A stretch of 64,000 nucleotides of DNA from an uncultured Prevotellaceae bacterium. GTDB taxonomy: Bacteria > Bacteroidota > Bacteroidia > Bacteroidales > Bacteroidaceae. The position numbers and the translations under genes were made by a program. Under the pieces are notes generated by a model. It saw only the letters and a program-made list of their open reading frames with translations, was not told the origin of the DNA and did no database searches. Positions 24,666-33,668 of the stretch are shown piece by piece (within the stretch, counting starts at the first letter, position 1; every line of letters begins with the position of its first letter). The stretch is taken from assembly GCA_900315745.1 (NCBI GenBank), contig ONAG01000010.1, forward strand, positions 1 through 64,000, in the 5' to 3' direction.

Positions 24666-24735
24666 CAATCACAGTAAATGGTCTGTCTCCATAATTCGCA
24701 AAGTTTTATAAAAAACTCTCATTTTCATTTATTGA

Positions 24736-25587
24736 ATGAAACATTCAGATACAATAAGACACCAAATGAAAGTTAGTATCTATACCCTTTCATTATTATC
24801 GTGTATCCTATTTCTTTCTTCTTGCAAGAAGGAGATTGTTTCAGAGGATATTTATGGCGTTTGGATGATGCAAGAGCAAACCACAACGGAGGGTCCGCAA
24901 TTCACCAAACTCCTATTAGACAAAGAAGATTACAATTGGATTGATCCTATTGTCAGTGACACCATATTCTTTTATAAGAAAGTTGCCGTCAGTGGCGACA
25001 CGTTGTTGCTGACCGATGGTTTCAACCATTCCACCCTATGCATCATCGAGGAACTTCATGACAGTGTGTTGACATTATCCCATGTAGCCGGCTTTGATAA
25101 AGAGATCACTTATAAAAAGGTGCTGGATTATAATGAAGGACCGTATATGCTGGAAGAAGTCAAAGCGTCTGATTTCTCCAAAGACTCATTGGATGTGATT
25201 GTCAAATCCTTTTTGGTATGGGATTACTATCAGAATAATGAAGATGCCAGGACCTATCATAGTCTTACGAAGGCTGAGATGCTCCAGGCAAGAGAGTTGT
25301 TACGACAATACATGACTGATGGCTCACTCGAGAAAGACCAATTTAGTAATGAGGATGCCTATCCGTTAGACCATTATATTCGTCAATATGAATCCTATGT
25401 GGAGAATGGACATTTATATGTAAGAGTAACTCTAAACACTGGTATTTATATGGAAAGGTGTTGTGGCTATACTGTTTTGAAACGAGATGTTTACTCTGTG
25501 AAGGATGGTGGTCCAAGTCATGCTCAAGCGACCATAGATTTGACGACCAAAAAAGTTGTTGATTTTATCACCAACGGCTACGCATAA
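24736..25587 (+). CDS. Hypothetical lipoprotein
   Basis: 283 residues, with a lipoprotein signal ending LFLSSCKKE. The ATG at 24766 would give a more typical signal peptide and is an alternative start. The mature part opens with IYGVWMMQEQTT, a lipocalin-like start, followed by beta-rich sequence, a helical segment (KAEMLQARELLRQYM) and GYTVLKRDVYSVKDGGPSHAQATIDL. No family is firmly recognised. It follows the preceding lipoprotein by 70 bp. Confidence 0.55.
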   Translation: MKHSDTIRHQMKVSIYTLSLLSCILFLSSCKKEIVSEDIYGVWMMQEQTTTEGPQFTKLLLDKEDYNWIDPIVSDTIFFYKKVAVSGDTLLLTDGFNHSTLCIIEELHDSVLTLSHVAGFDKEITYKKVLDYNEGPYMLEEVKASDFSKDSLDVIVKSFLVWDYYQNNEDARTYHSLTKAEMLQARELLRQYMTDGSLEKDQFSNEDAYPLDHYIRQYESYVENGHLYVRVTLNTGIYMERCCGYTVLKRDVYSVKDGGPSHAQATIDLTTKKVVDFITNGYA

Positions 25588-25744
25588 CCTACAAAACTAC
25601 TATCAGAAAATTAATAGCATTACCAGATGATTTGTTCGCTATTTTCTCTTATGACATCTTCTTTTCTTTCCCTTGAAGTCCATGATATTTAGTGATATTG
25701 TGCCCCTAAATACCAAGTATTGCTAACCAAAATTTGTTCAGATG

Positions 25745-25780
25745 GACAAAAACAAAAGAGAGTTACTTACGTAACTCTCT
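25745..25780 (-). terminator. Terminator of tRNA-Asn
   Basis: Read on the minus strand, AGAGAGTTAC and GTAACTCTCT (25780-25757) form a perfect 10-bp stem with a four-base loop, followed by TTTTGTTTTTGTC. It lies 10 bp after the tRNA 3' end. Confidence 0.75.
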
Positions 25781-25790
25781 CATTTTTAAG

Positions 25791-25864
25791 CGCTTCAGGA
25801 TGGGCTTGAACCAACGACCCCCTGATTAACAGTCAGGTGCTCTAACCAACTGAGCTACTGAAGC
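25791..25864 (-). tRNA. tRNA-Asn (anticodon GTT)
   Basis: The minus strand reads GCTTCAGTAGCTCAGTTGG at the 5' end. The acceptor stem GCTTCAG/CTGAAGC pairs fully, the anticodon loop is CTGTTAA (GTT anticodon), and the T-arm carries GGTTCAAGCC. CCA is not encoded. Length is 74 nt. Confidence 0.95.
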
Positions 25865-25950
25865 AGGTTTTTTGATTGCGGTTGCAAACACCAAACTTTT
25901 TCGGCTTTTTTTTATCCCGAACCCTAATTTTCCCTAATTTTTCGGCTTTT

Positions 25951-25984
25951 TTTGGCATTTTACAACCATAATGATGTATTTTTG
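25951..25984 (+). promoter_or_regulatory. S41 peptidase promoter
   Basis: TTTG at 25951-25954 and TATTTTTG at 25977-25984, separated by 22 bases, precede the start codon by 28 bp. Confidence 0.6.
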
Positions 25985-26012
25985 CACCTCAAACAGCCAT
26001 TATCACTAAGAT

Positions 26013-27671
26013 ATGAGACGAATACTGACACTTTGGGCGGCTATTGTCGCCACTATGGCTTCAATGGCTCAAACTGACGACAGCCACCTTTTCGAGGTGA
26101 AAAAACAACTCGATGTGTTCAACAACATCTATAAAAGCCTCGACATGGCATACGTGGACACCCTCGATGCCAAGGAAACCATAGGCACGGCTATCAAGTC
26201 GATGCTAAGAAGCCTCGACCCCTACACCGAATACTATCCCGAGGAGAACGTAAAGGACCTCAAGGAGATTTATACTGGGAAGTTTGCCGGAATAGGGGCG
26301 CTCATAAGATACAACACCAAGATTAAACGTGTGGTGATCGACGAGCCCTATGAGGGAATGCCCGCCGACCTTGCAGGACTGAAAAAAGGAGACATCATAC
26401 TAAGCATCGACGACTCGTCGATGGTGGACAAGAACGTCACTTACGTGAGCAGCCATCTCAGGGGAGCGCCAGGCACCACCTTCGTGCTAAAAATCCAGCG
26501 TCCCACGACAGGCAAGAAAATGCAGATGAAAATCACGAGGAAAATGGTGCAGACGCCGTCGGTGCCTTTCTATGGGTTGTGGCGCGACAACATTGGCTAC
26601 ATCCACTTGAGGCAGTTCACTGAGGGATGTGCCAAGGAGGTGCGCAACGCATTCATCGAGATGAAAGGCAAGGGCATGAAAGGTCTGGTGCTCGACCTAC
26701 GTGCCAACGGTGGTGGTTCAGAGCAAGAGGCTGTGCAGATAGTAAACATCCTGGTGCCAAAGGGAAAGCTCATCGTCTCGAACCGAGGAAAGCAGAAACG
26801 CTCCAACATAGATTACTATACCAAGGTGGAGCCGCTCGACACCATTATGCCGGTGGTGGTTCTCGTGGGTGAGAACACCGCCAGTGCCAGCGAGATTACA
26901 AGTGGGGCGCTGCAAGACCTTGACAGGGCTGTCATCCTCGGCAGCAGGACTTACGGCAAAGGTTTGGTACAGACAAGTCTGGAGCTGCCCTACAATGGCA
27001 ACCTAAAGCTCACCAGCAGCAAGTACTATATTCCAAGCGGCAGGTGCATTCAGGCCATCAACTACAAACATGCCCAGGGAGGATACACAGAGCACATACC
27101 CGACTCGCTCACAAGGCTCTTTCACACCGCCAATGGGCGTGAGGTGCGCGATGGGGGAGGGATACTGCCCGATGTGGTGGTGGAGCCGGACTCATTGCCC
27201 AACATCGGTTATTACCTTGCTTCGTCGGGAGTGGACTCCACGGAGGTGATGCTCGACTGGGAGGTGAACTACATAGCAAGACACTCCACCATCGCCCCCG
27301 CTGCCGAGTTCCAGATAAGCGATGCGGAATATGAGGACTTCAAGAAATGTGTCATCGAAAGTGGTTTCAAATATGACCCTGAAAGCGAGAAATACCTTAA
27401 AAACCTCATCAAGATTGCCAAGTTTGAAGGGTATTATGAAGATGCGAAGGATGACTTCGACAAGCTTGAGAAAAAGCTAACGCATAATCTGGAGAAGGAC
27501 CTCGACTTCAACAAGAAAGCCATCAAGCAACTGCTTGCCGATGATATCGTGGCGGCTTACTACTACCAGCGTGGAGCCATCGAGAACAGCCTCATAGGCG
27601 ACAAGCAGATGGAGGCAGCATGCAAGCTCATCAACGACAAGGAAGAGTATCGCAAAATACTCAATCCGTGA
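26013..27671 (+). CDS. S41-family C-terminal processing peptidase
   Basis: 552 residues. A signal peptide (1-20, ASMAQ) precedes a helical region and a PDZ domain at about 85-170 (GKFAGIGALIRYN, ADLAGLKKGDIILSID). The S41 protease core follows. Ser291 in ENTASASE and Lys316 in GSRTYGKG form the catalytic dyad, with the usual 25-residue spacing. The C-terminal ~150 residues are helical. These periplasmic proteases trim or degrade proteins by their C-termini. The gene is single, with its own promoter, upstream of rimP. Confidence 0.9.
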   Translation: MRRILTLWAAIVATMASMAQTDDSHLFEVKKQLDVFNNIYKSLDMAYVDTLDAKETIGTAIKSMLRSLDPYTEYYPEENVKDLKEIYTGKFAGIGALIRYNTKIKRVVIDEPYEGMPADLAGLKKGDIILSIDDSSMVDKNVTYVSSHLRGAPGTTFVLKIQRPTTGKKMQMKITRKMVQTPSVPFYGLWRDNIGYIHLRQFTEGCAKEVRNAFIEMKGKGMKGLVLDLRANGGGSEQEAVQIVNILVPKGKLIVSNRGKQKRSNIDYYTKVEPLDTIMPVVVLVGENTASASEITSGALQDLDRAVILGSRTYGKGLVQTSLELPYNGNLKLTSSKYYIPSGRCIQAINYKHAQGGYTEHIPDSLTRLFHTANGREVRDGGGILPDVVVEPDSLPNIGYYLASSGVDSTEVMLDWEVNYIARHSTIAPAAEFQISDAEYEDFKKCVIESGFKYDPESEKYLKNLIKIAKFEGYYEDAKDDFDKLEKKLTHNLEKDLDFNKKAIKQLLADDIVAAYYYQRGAIENSLIGDKQMEAACKLINDKEEYRKILNP

Positions 27672-27742
27672 GGCGATGAACGATAAAAACACTGTATTGA
27701 CGGACAAAATAGACGGTGCGAATACAAAAAAGAGAAAAATAT

Positions 27743-27773
27743 TTTGCTGCATGGGCTTTTTTTCTTACCTTTG
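27743..27773 (+). promoter_or_regulatory. rimP-nusA-infB promoter
   Basis: TTTG (27743-27746), 19-base spacer, TACCTTTG (27766-27773): a near-consensus Bacteroidetes promoter. The leader to rimP is about 105 nt. Confidence 0.75.
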
Positions 27774-27786
27774 CAGCGTTCAGTGG

Positions 27787-27820
27787 AATGAGGGGCTTGC
27801 AAAGGCCCCTCATTTTCAAT
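27787..27820 (+). promoter_or_regulatory. Attenuator-like hairpin in the rimP leader
   Basis: AATGAGGGGC (27787-27796) pairs perfectly with GCCCCTCATT (27805-27814), followed by a T-rich tract. It lies within the leader, between the promoter and rimP, so transcripts must read through it. Confidence 0.6.
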
Positions 27821-27887
27821 TTTATCGCTTGAACAAATCCCAACAACCCGCAGTGCTCTGGAAGAGTGCTGCGAGACATATTTGAAT

Positions 27888-28355
27888 ATGATAGAGAAAG
27901 AAACCATTAAGAAATTAGTAGATGAATGGCTCGAAGGAAAAGACTATTTCCTCGTGGACATCGAAATTGGTAATGACAACAAGATTGTAGTGGAAATCGA
28001 CCACGCCGACGGTGTGTGGATCGAGGACTGCGTGGAACTCAGCAAGCACATCGAGGACAACCTCGACCGCGATAAGGAAGACTTCGAACTCGAAGTGGGT
28101 TCGGCAGGGCTCGGACAACCATTCAAGGTGTTGCAGCAGTATGTCAACTTCATAGGAAAAGAAGTGGAGGTGCTTGATGCAGAAGGCAAGAAATACAAAG
28201 GCGTGCTGAAAGAGGTGGATGGCAACACGTTCACCGTGACCACCAAGGAGAAAATGAAGGTGGAAGGAAAAAAACGCCCCGTGATAGCCGACGTGGACAG
28301 AAACTTCGAGATGGACAAAGTGAAATATACAAAATACATAATAAGCTTCAAATAG
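27888..28355 (+). CDS. rimP: Ribosome maturation factor RimP
   Basis: 155 residues. The N-terminal domain contains YFLVDIEIGNDNKIVVEID and EDCVELSKHIEDNLD; the C-terminal SH3-like domain follows DFELEVGSAGLGQPFKVLQQY. RimP assists 30S subunit assembly, in the cytoplasm. It begins the conserved rimP-nusA-infB operon, with nusA 4 bp downstream. The ATG at 27888 is preferred to a TTG two codons earlier. Length fits the family. Confidence 0.95.
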   Translation: MIEKETIKKLVDEWLEGKDYFLVDIEIGNDNKIVVEIDHADGVWIEDCVELSKHIEDNLDRDKEDFELEVGSAGLGQPFKVLQQYVNFIGKEVEVLDAEGKKYKGVLKEVDGNTFTVTTKEKMKVEGKKRPVIADVDRNFEMDKVKYTKYIISFK

Positions 28356-28359
28356 ACTC

Positions 28360-29622
28360 ATGGCAAAAAGAATTACCGTTCAAACTCCGAACATGATCGA
28401 TACGTTCAACGAGTTTAAGGAGAATAAAAATATCGACCGCACGACGCTCGTCAGTGTTCTCGAAGAGAGTTTCCGAAACGTCATTTCCAAGATTTATGGC
28501 AGCGACGAGAATTTCTCCGTCATCGTAAACCCCGACAAGGGTGACTTCGAAATCTACCGCAACAGAGTGGTGGTGGAAGATGACGAGGTGACCGACGAGA
28601 ACAAGGAAATTTCCCTAACCGACGCACAAAAGATCGACCCCGACTACGAGCCGGGCGAAGATGTAAGTGAGAGAATAGAGTTCGCCAAGTTCGGAAGAAG
28701 GGCAATACTCAACCTCAGGCAGACGCTTGCTTCCAAGATTCTCGAACTGGAGCACGACTCGCTCTACAACAAATACAAGGACCGTGTGGGACAGATCGTA
28801 AGCGGTGAGGTGTATCAGACATGGAAGCGCGAGGTGCTCATCGTGGACGATGAGAACAACGAGCTGATACTGCCCAAATCGGAGCAGATACCCAACGACC
28901 AATACCGCAAGGGCGAGACCATAAGGGCCGTCATCCTGAGAGTAGATAACGAGAACAACAATCCAAAGATCATCCTGTCGCGCACAAGCCCCATGTTCCT
29001 CGAGAGACTGCTTGAGGGTGAGGTGCCAGAGATTAACGACGGACTTATCTCCATCAAGAAGATTGCACGCATGCCAGGTGAGAGGGCAAAGGTTGCCGTG
29101 GAAAGCTATGATGAGCGCATCGACCCAGTGGGTGCTTGCGTGGGTGTGAAGGGCAGTCGCGTGCATGGCATAGTAAGGGAGCTGTGCAATGAGAATATTG
29201 ATGTCATCAACTACACATCCAACATCAAGCTTTACATCCAGCGTGCTTTAAGTCCTGCCAAGGTGTCGAGCATCAACATAGACACCGAGAACCACAAGGC
29301 TGAAGTTTATCTCAAGCCAGAGGAAGTGTCTCTCGCCATAGGTAAAGGTGGTCTGAACATCAAGTTAGCTTCCATGCTCACTGAATACACCATCGATGTG
29401 TTCAGGGAAATCGATGCCGACCAGCAAGAGGAGGACATCTATCTCGACGAGTTCGCCGACGAAGTGGATCAGTGGGTCATCGATTCCATCAAGCGCATTG
29501 GTCTTGACACTGCGAAGGCCGTGCTCAAGGCTCCTCGTGAAATGCTCGTTGAAAAGGCTGACCTTGAGGAAGAGACGGTGGACAACCTGCTCAGCATCCT
29601 CAGGGCTGAGTTTGAGAACTGA
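28360..29622 (+). CDS. nusA: Transcription elongation/termination factor NusA
   Basis: 420 residues. The NusA N-terminal domain (1-125) includes the SVLEESFRNVISKIYG helix. An S1 domain (about 130-200, GQIVSGEVYQTW) and KH domains (DPVGACVGVKGSRVHGI; EVSLAIGKGGLNIKLAS) follow. The C-terminal acidic repeats of E. coli NusA are absent, as in many non-proteobacteria; only a short helical extension remains. NusA binds RNA polymerase and modulates pausing and termination, and in E. coli it regulates its own operon. It lies 4 bp after rimP. Confidence 0.95.
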   Translation: MAKRITVQTPNMIDTFNEFKENKNIDRTTLVSVLEESFRNVISKIYGSDENFSVIVNPDKGDFEIYRNRVVVEDDEVTDENKEISLTDAQKIDPDYEPGEDVSERIEFAKFGRRAILNLRQTLASKILELEHDSLYNKYKDRVGQIVSGEVYQTWKREVLIVDDENNELILPKSEQIPNDQYRKGETIRAVILRVDNENNNPKIILSRTSPMFLERLLEGEVPEINDGLISIKKIARMPGERAKVAVESYDERIDPVGACVGVKGSRVHGIVRELCNENIDVINYTSNIKLYIQRALSPAKVSSINIDTENHKAEVYLKPEEVSLAIGKGGLNIKLASMLTEYTIDVFREIDADQQEEDIYLDEFADEVDQWVIDSIKRIGLDTAKAVLKAPREMLVEKADLEEETVDNLLSILRAEFEN

Positions 29623-29674
29623 CATGCTTAGGCTGCGCTCGCAGATGCCGCATCCTTCCCCATACGCCAAATTG

Positions 29675-29762
29675 GTTCGGTATTAGGCTCACGGGAGGGT
29701 TCTTTACCTCGACAACATGGCTTGGAGGTGGCATCCCAACTATCGGAAAGAGAATACCGAAC
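29675..29762 (+). ncRNA. Candidate structured RNA in the nusA-infB spacer
   Basis: GTTCGGTATT (29675-29684) pairs perfectly with AATACCGAAC (29753-29762), closing a 68-base internal region. That region itself contains a GAGG/CCTC hairpin (near 29695-29710). The ~199-bp gap between nusA and infB is unusually long for this operon and no small ORF is convincing. The element ends 60 bases before the infB start, where it could control infB translation or RNA processing. Confidence 0.45.
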
Positions 29763-29821
29763 ATAGGCTCAACGCCAAGGAAAGGCTTGGCAATAGAAAT
29801 TTAAAAATCATCTACAACAGA

Positions 29822-32800
29822 ATGGCCATAAGACTGAATAAAGTAATTAGAGAATTGAACATAGGACTCCAAACGGCAGTGGAGTTCTTGCAGAAGAAAA
29901 TCAATCTGGGTGAAGTTGAAGAGAACATGAACTTCAAAATCAATGACGCCCAGTATGATGCTCTTGTTGAAGAATTCAAGAGTGACAAGGAAATCAGAAA
30001 CCAAGCATCGAAAATCTTCCCGAAGAAAGCCAAGGAAAAGAAGCAAGCAGAGCCTGAGAGCCATCGTGCTGAGACCATCTTGGAAGCCAACAGACAGCAG
30101 GTAAGGCCATTAGGTAAAATCGACTTGTCGAACACCGGAAAACCTGCACCCAAGAAAGAAGCTCCCAAGGAGGTGAAGACCCCAGTGGAGGTTAAAAAGG
30201 TGGCTAAAGAGGAGAAAAAAGAAGTGAAAGTGGTGGAAGATGTGAAAGCACCAGAGGAAACTGCCGTTAGACCTGCTGATGTTAAGGTAGAAGACACTAC
30301 TTCCGTAAATATTGAAGAAAAGAAAGAACCCGTGGTGGAAAAGGTGGCTGCCGAACCGCAAAAGGAGGAAAAGCCAAAAGAGGTAGCTGTTGCCGAACCC
30401 GCCAAGGTGATAAAGGAAAAGCCTGTAGTGGAAGAAGTACAGGTGGAGAAGAAAGAACCTGAGGTGAAGGCTTCGCCGGAACCCGTTGAAGAAAAGAAGG
30501 AACAACCACAAGCCAAGGTAGATCTGCCCAAGCCAGAAGAGCCAAAGGTAGAGGAAACAAAGGTGGAGGCTCCAAATGCCAAAGATGAGGAAGTGGAATC
30601 TCCTGTTGAAGAAGAGGATGACACCGAATCAAAGATTTTCACACTCAAGAGTGAGCAGAACAATGCCGTCAAGGTGAATGTGGTAGGCAAGATAGACTTG
30701 GACTCCATCAACCAAAGCACACGTCCCAAGCGCAAGTCGAAGGAGGAGAAGCGCAAGGAGCGTGAGGAGAAGGCGCAACATGCCAATGCTCAAGGTTCTG
30801 GTGAGAAGAAAAAGCGCGTGCGCATAGGCAAGGAGCGTGTGGACATCAATGCTGCCAGCCAGAATGCCGGACAAGGTGGCAACAAGGGCGGCAACAAGGG
30901 TGGTCAAGGAGGCAACCAAGCCAACAAGCAGCAAAACCAAAACAAGGGCAAGAAGGACAAAAACCGCAAGCACAATCAGCGCCCACTTGAGGTCAATGAG
31001 GAGGATGTGGCAAGGCAGGTGAAGGAAACACTTGCAAGGCTCACCACAAAGAACCAAAACAAGAAGGGTGCCAAGTATCGCAAGGAGAAGAGAGAGGCCG
31101 TTCAGGAAAGACTGCAAGAGGAAAGGGCCGAGATGCGTGCGGAGAGCAAGATACTGAAGCTCACAGAATTCGTCACCGTAAGCGAATTGGCAACCATGAT
31201 GAACATCGGTGTCAATCAGGTTATTGGGACTTGCATGAGCATCGGCATTATGGTGAGCATCAACCAACGCCTTGACGCTGAGACCATCAATATCGTGGCG
31301 GACGAATTTGGCTTCAAAACCGAATATGTGAGTGCCGAGGTGCAAAATGCCATCACCGAGGAGGAGGACGACGAAAACGACCTCGTGCCTCGCGCCCCCA
31401 TCGTGACCGTCATGGGCCACGTGGACCATGGCAAGACCTCGCTGCTCGACCATATCCGCAACACCAACGTCATCGCTGGTGAGGCAGGAGGCATCACGCA
31501 GCACATTGGTGCTTACAACGTGCAACTGTCAGATGGCCGCAAGATCACATTCCTCGACACTCCAGGTCACGAAGCTTTCACTGCCATGCGTGCCCGTGGT
31601 GCCCAAGTGACGGATATCGCCATCATCATCATTGCTGCCGACGACTCTGTGATGCCCACCACCAAGGAGGCCATCGCTCACGCACAGGCTGCCAATGTGC
31701 CAATGGTGTTCGCCATAAACAAAATCGACAAGCCAGGAGCCAACCCCGACAAGATCAGGGAGGACTTGGCAAACATGAACTTGCTTGTGGAAGATTGGGG
31801 CGGCAAATACCAATGTCAGGAAATCTCTGCCAAAAAGGGCTTGGGCGTGGACGACCTCTTGGAGAAGGTTCTGCTCGAAGCCGAGATGCTCGACCTCAAG
31901 GCAAACCCCAACCGCAAAGCCACTGGTTCCATCATCGAGTCGTCGCTCGACAAAGGACGTGGATATGTGTCCACCGTGCTCGTGTCAAACGGCACTCTTA
32001 AGGTGGGAGACATCATGGTGGCTGGAACCAGTTATGGACGTATCAAGGCAATGTTCAATGAGCGCAACCAGAGAATCACAGAGGCAGGTCCTGCCGACCC
32101 GGCAATCATCCTCGGTCTAAATGGTGCCCCCACTGCCGGCGACTCGTTCCATATCATGGCAACCGAACAGGAGGCTCGCGACATAGCCAACAAGCGTCTG
32201 CAACTGCAGCGTGAACAAGGATTGCGCACTACCACGAAACTTGGACTCGACGAGCTGGCACACCGCTTTGCATTGGGCGAGTTCCACGAGCTCAACATCA
32301 TTGTCAAGGGTGACACCGACGGCTCCATCGAGGCTTTGTCCGACTCGTTCATCAAACTTTCCACAGAGAAGGTGCAGGTCAACGTCATCAGCAAGGCGGT
32401 GGGTCAAATCTCCGAGAACGATGTCATGCTTGCAAGTGCTTCCCACGCCATCATCGTTGGATTCCAGGTTAGACCATCTGCTGATGCCAAGAAATTAGCT
32501 GAACGGGAAGGCGTGGAAATCAACACTTACTCCATCATCTATGATGCCATCGACGAGGTGAAGTCCACCATGCAAGGCATGCTCGACAAGGTGAAGAAGG
32601 AGGTGGTGACTGCCGAGATAGAGGTGAAGCAGGTGTTCAAGATATCGAAGGTGGGCACTGTGGCTGGTGGCTTGGTCACCGAGGGCAAGGTTCACAACAA
32701 GGACAAGGCACGTGTTGTGCGCGACGGCATCGTGGTTCACACAGCCAATATCGGAGCCTTGAAGCGTTACAAGGAAGACGCCAAGGAGGTTGCCACGGGA

Positions 32801-32896
32801 CTCGAATGTGGTATCTCATTGGTCAATTTCAACGACATTCAGGTTGGCGACATCATCGAGACATTCATGGAGATAGAGGTGGAGCAGAAACTCTGA
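29822..32896 (+). CDS. infB: Translation initiation factor IF-2
   Basis: 1024 residues. The start [26 protein letters not shown] is the conserved Bacteroidetes IF-2 N-terminus, so the longer open frame upstream is disregarded. A long Lys/Glu/Pro-rich linker (~80-400, with GGNKGG and [13 protein letters not shown] basic stretches) precedes IF2_N (~435-490). The GTPase domain from ~525 has [17 protein letters not shown] and NKID. Domains II-IV follow to the end. IF-2 delivers fMet-tRNA to the 30S subunit. The enlarged charged linker is normal for the phylum. Confidence 0.96.
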   Translation: MAIRLNKVIRELNIGLQTAVEFLQKKINLGEVEENMNFKINDAQYDALVEEFKSDKEIRNQASKIFPKKAKEKKQAEPESHRAETILEANRQQVRPLGKIDLSNTGKPAPKKEAPKEVKTPVEVKKVAKEEKKEVKVVEDVKAPEETAVRPADVKVEDTTSVNIEEKKEPVVEKVAAEPQKEEKPKEVAVAEPAKVIKEKPVVEEVQVEKKEPEVKASPEPVEEKKEQPQAKVDLPKPEEPKVEETKVEAPNAKDEEVESPVEEEDDTESKIFTLKSEQNNAVKVNVVGKIDLDSINQSTRPKRKSKEEKRKEREEKAQHANAQGSGEKKKRVRIGKERVDINAASQNAGQGGNKGGNKGGQGGNQANKQQNQNKGKKDKNRKHNQRPLEVNEEDVARQVKETLARLTTKNQNKKGAKYRKEKREAVQERLQEERAEMRAESKILKLTEFVTVSELATMMNIGVNQVIGTCMSIGIMVSINQRLDAETINIVADEFGFKTEYVSAEVQNAITEEEDDENDLVPRAPIVTVMGHVDHGKTSLLDHIRNTNVIAGEAGGITQHIGAYNVQLSDGRKITFLDTPGHEAFTAMRARGAQVTDIAIIIIAADDSVMPTTKEAIAHAQAANVPMVFAINKIDKPGANPDKIREDLANMNLLVEDWGGKYQCQEISAKKGLGVDDLLEKVLLEAEMLDLKANPNRKATGSIIESSLDKGRGYVSTVLVSNGTLKVGDIMVAGTSYGRIKAMFNERNQRITEAGPADPAIILGLNGAPTAGDSFHIMATEQEARDIANKRLQLQREQGLRTTTKLGLDELAHRFALGEFHELNIIVKGDTDGSIEALSDSFIKLSTEKVQVNVISKAVGQISENDVMLASASHAIIVGFQVRPSADAKKLAEREGVEINTYSIIYDAIDEVKSTMQGMLDKVKKEVVTAEIEVKQVFKISKVGTVAGGLVTEGKVHNKDKARVVRDGIVVHTANIGALKRYKEDAKEVATGLECGISLVNFNDIQVGDIIETFMEIEVEQKL

Positions 32897-32922
32897 CACC
32901 CATCCCCTTTACTTTATAGCTT

Positions 32923-32960
32923 ATTGCCCCATGTCACTTATGGTGAATGGGGCAATTTAT
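32923..32960 (+). terminator. Terminator of the rimP-nusA-infB operon
   Basis: ATTGCCCCAT (32923-32932) and ATGGGGCAAT (32947-32956) form a perfect 10-bp stem with a 14-base loop, followed by TTTAT. It overlaps the upstream possible starts of the SGNH hydrolase gene. Confidence 0.65.
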
Positions 32961-32979
32961 GGAAAAAACAGATACATTT

Positions 32980-33663
32980 ATGCAGAAGAGATTATTTGCC
33001 GTCATGCTTGGTGTAGCATTGGCATTGGCAACTTACGCAGGAGATTGTTTTGAAGGGATGCGTTCGGATAACGATTCCACACATCACCGTGTGCTCATTT
33101 TTGGCGATTCCACCCTCGATGGCGTGGCACGACGATTTGCCGACTATGCCCTTGAGAATGGATATTCCATATATTCCTCTGTGTGGTATGGCGCCACGGT
33201 GAAAGACTGGGCATATACCACAGAATTGCACAAATTGATGCAGAAGGTTCATCCCACCTTTGTGGTGGTGTCGCTTGGCACCAATGACTTGGGCTACAAC
33301 GACATCTCTGCTCGTGCGGAGGCAGTGCGTGAAATACTGCGCGAAATAGGCAACGTCCCCTTTGTTTGGATTGGTCCCATTTCGCTCAAGGCCGTGAAAA
33401 AAGATTTTGGTATAGTAAATATGATTCGCGACAATGTAGGTGCAAATCATTTCTACAACAGCTACAATCTGAAGCTATCGCGCCTGCCTGATGGGATACA
33501 TCCCACTTTTCAGGCAAGTGCCTCATGGGTAGATGGCGTGGCACGATGGATGAACTCCTCAGACAGCATTTGTCCGTTGCCTATGGCTCGTCCCAAGACT
33601 GTTGCCAAGCAGTTCAAGCACAACGAGCGCCACACCAGGAAATACAAGGGTGTGAGGAAGTGA
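32980..33663 (+). CDS. SGNH/GDSL-type hydrolase, exported
   Basis: 227 residues from the ATG used here. A signal peptide (MQKRLFAVMLGVALALATYA) is followed by the block I motif FGDSTLDG, GTND in block III, and DGIHPT in block V, giving Ser, Asp and His of the SGNH triad. Members are esterases or lipases acting on acyl groups of lipids, glycans or peptidoglycan; the substrate is unknown. The Lys/Arg-rich C-terminus (RHTRKYKGVRK) is unusual. The ATGs at 32947 and 32959 are in frame but fall in or next to the infB terminator hairpin. It is convergent with rseP. Confidence 0.82.
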   Translation: MQKRLFAVMLGVALALATYAGDCFEGMRSDNDSTHHRVLIFGDSTLDGVARRFADYALENGYSIYSSVWYGATVKDWAYTTELHKLMQKVHPTFVVVSLGTNDLGYNDISARAEAVREILREIGNVPFVWIGPISLKAVKKDFGIVNMIRDNVGANHFYNSYNLKLSRLPDGIHPTFQASASWVDGVARWMNSSDSICPLPMARPKTVAKQFKHNERHTRKYKGVRK

Positions 33664-33668
33664 TGTAA

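Noticed and set aside
25745-25780. Hairpin as a terminator for the plus-strand lipoprotein gene at 24736
   Set aside because: On the plus strand the T-run is weaker and the gene ends ~170 bp earlier; the better T-run is on the minus strand next to tRNA-Asn.
29812-30786. A 324-codon minus-strand open frame over the start of infB
   Set aside because: It is a Ser/Thr-rich mirror of the Lys/Glu-rich IF-2 linker and not a protein-like sequence.
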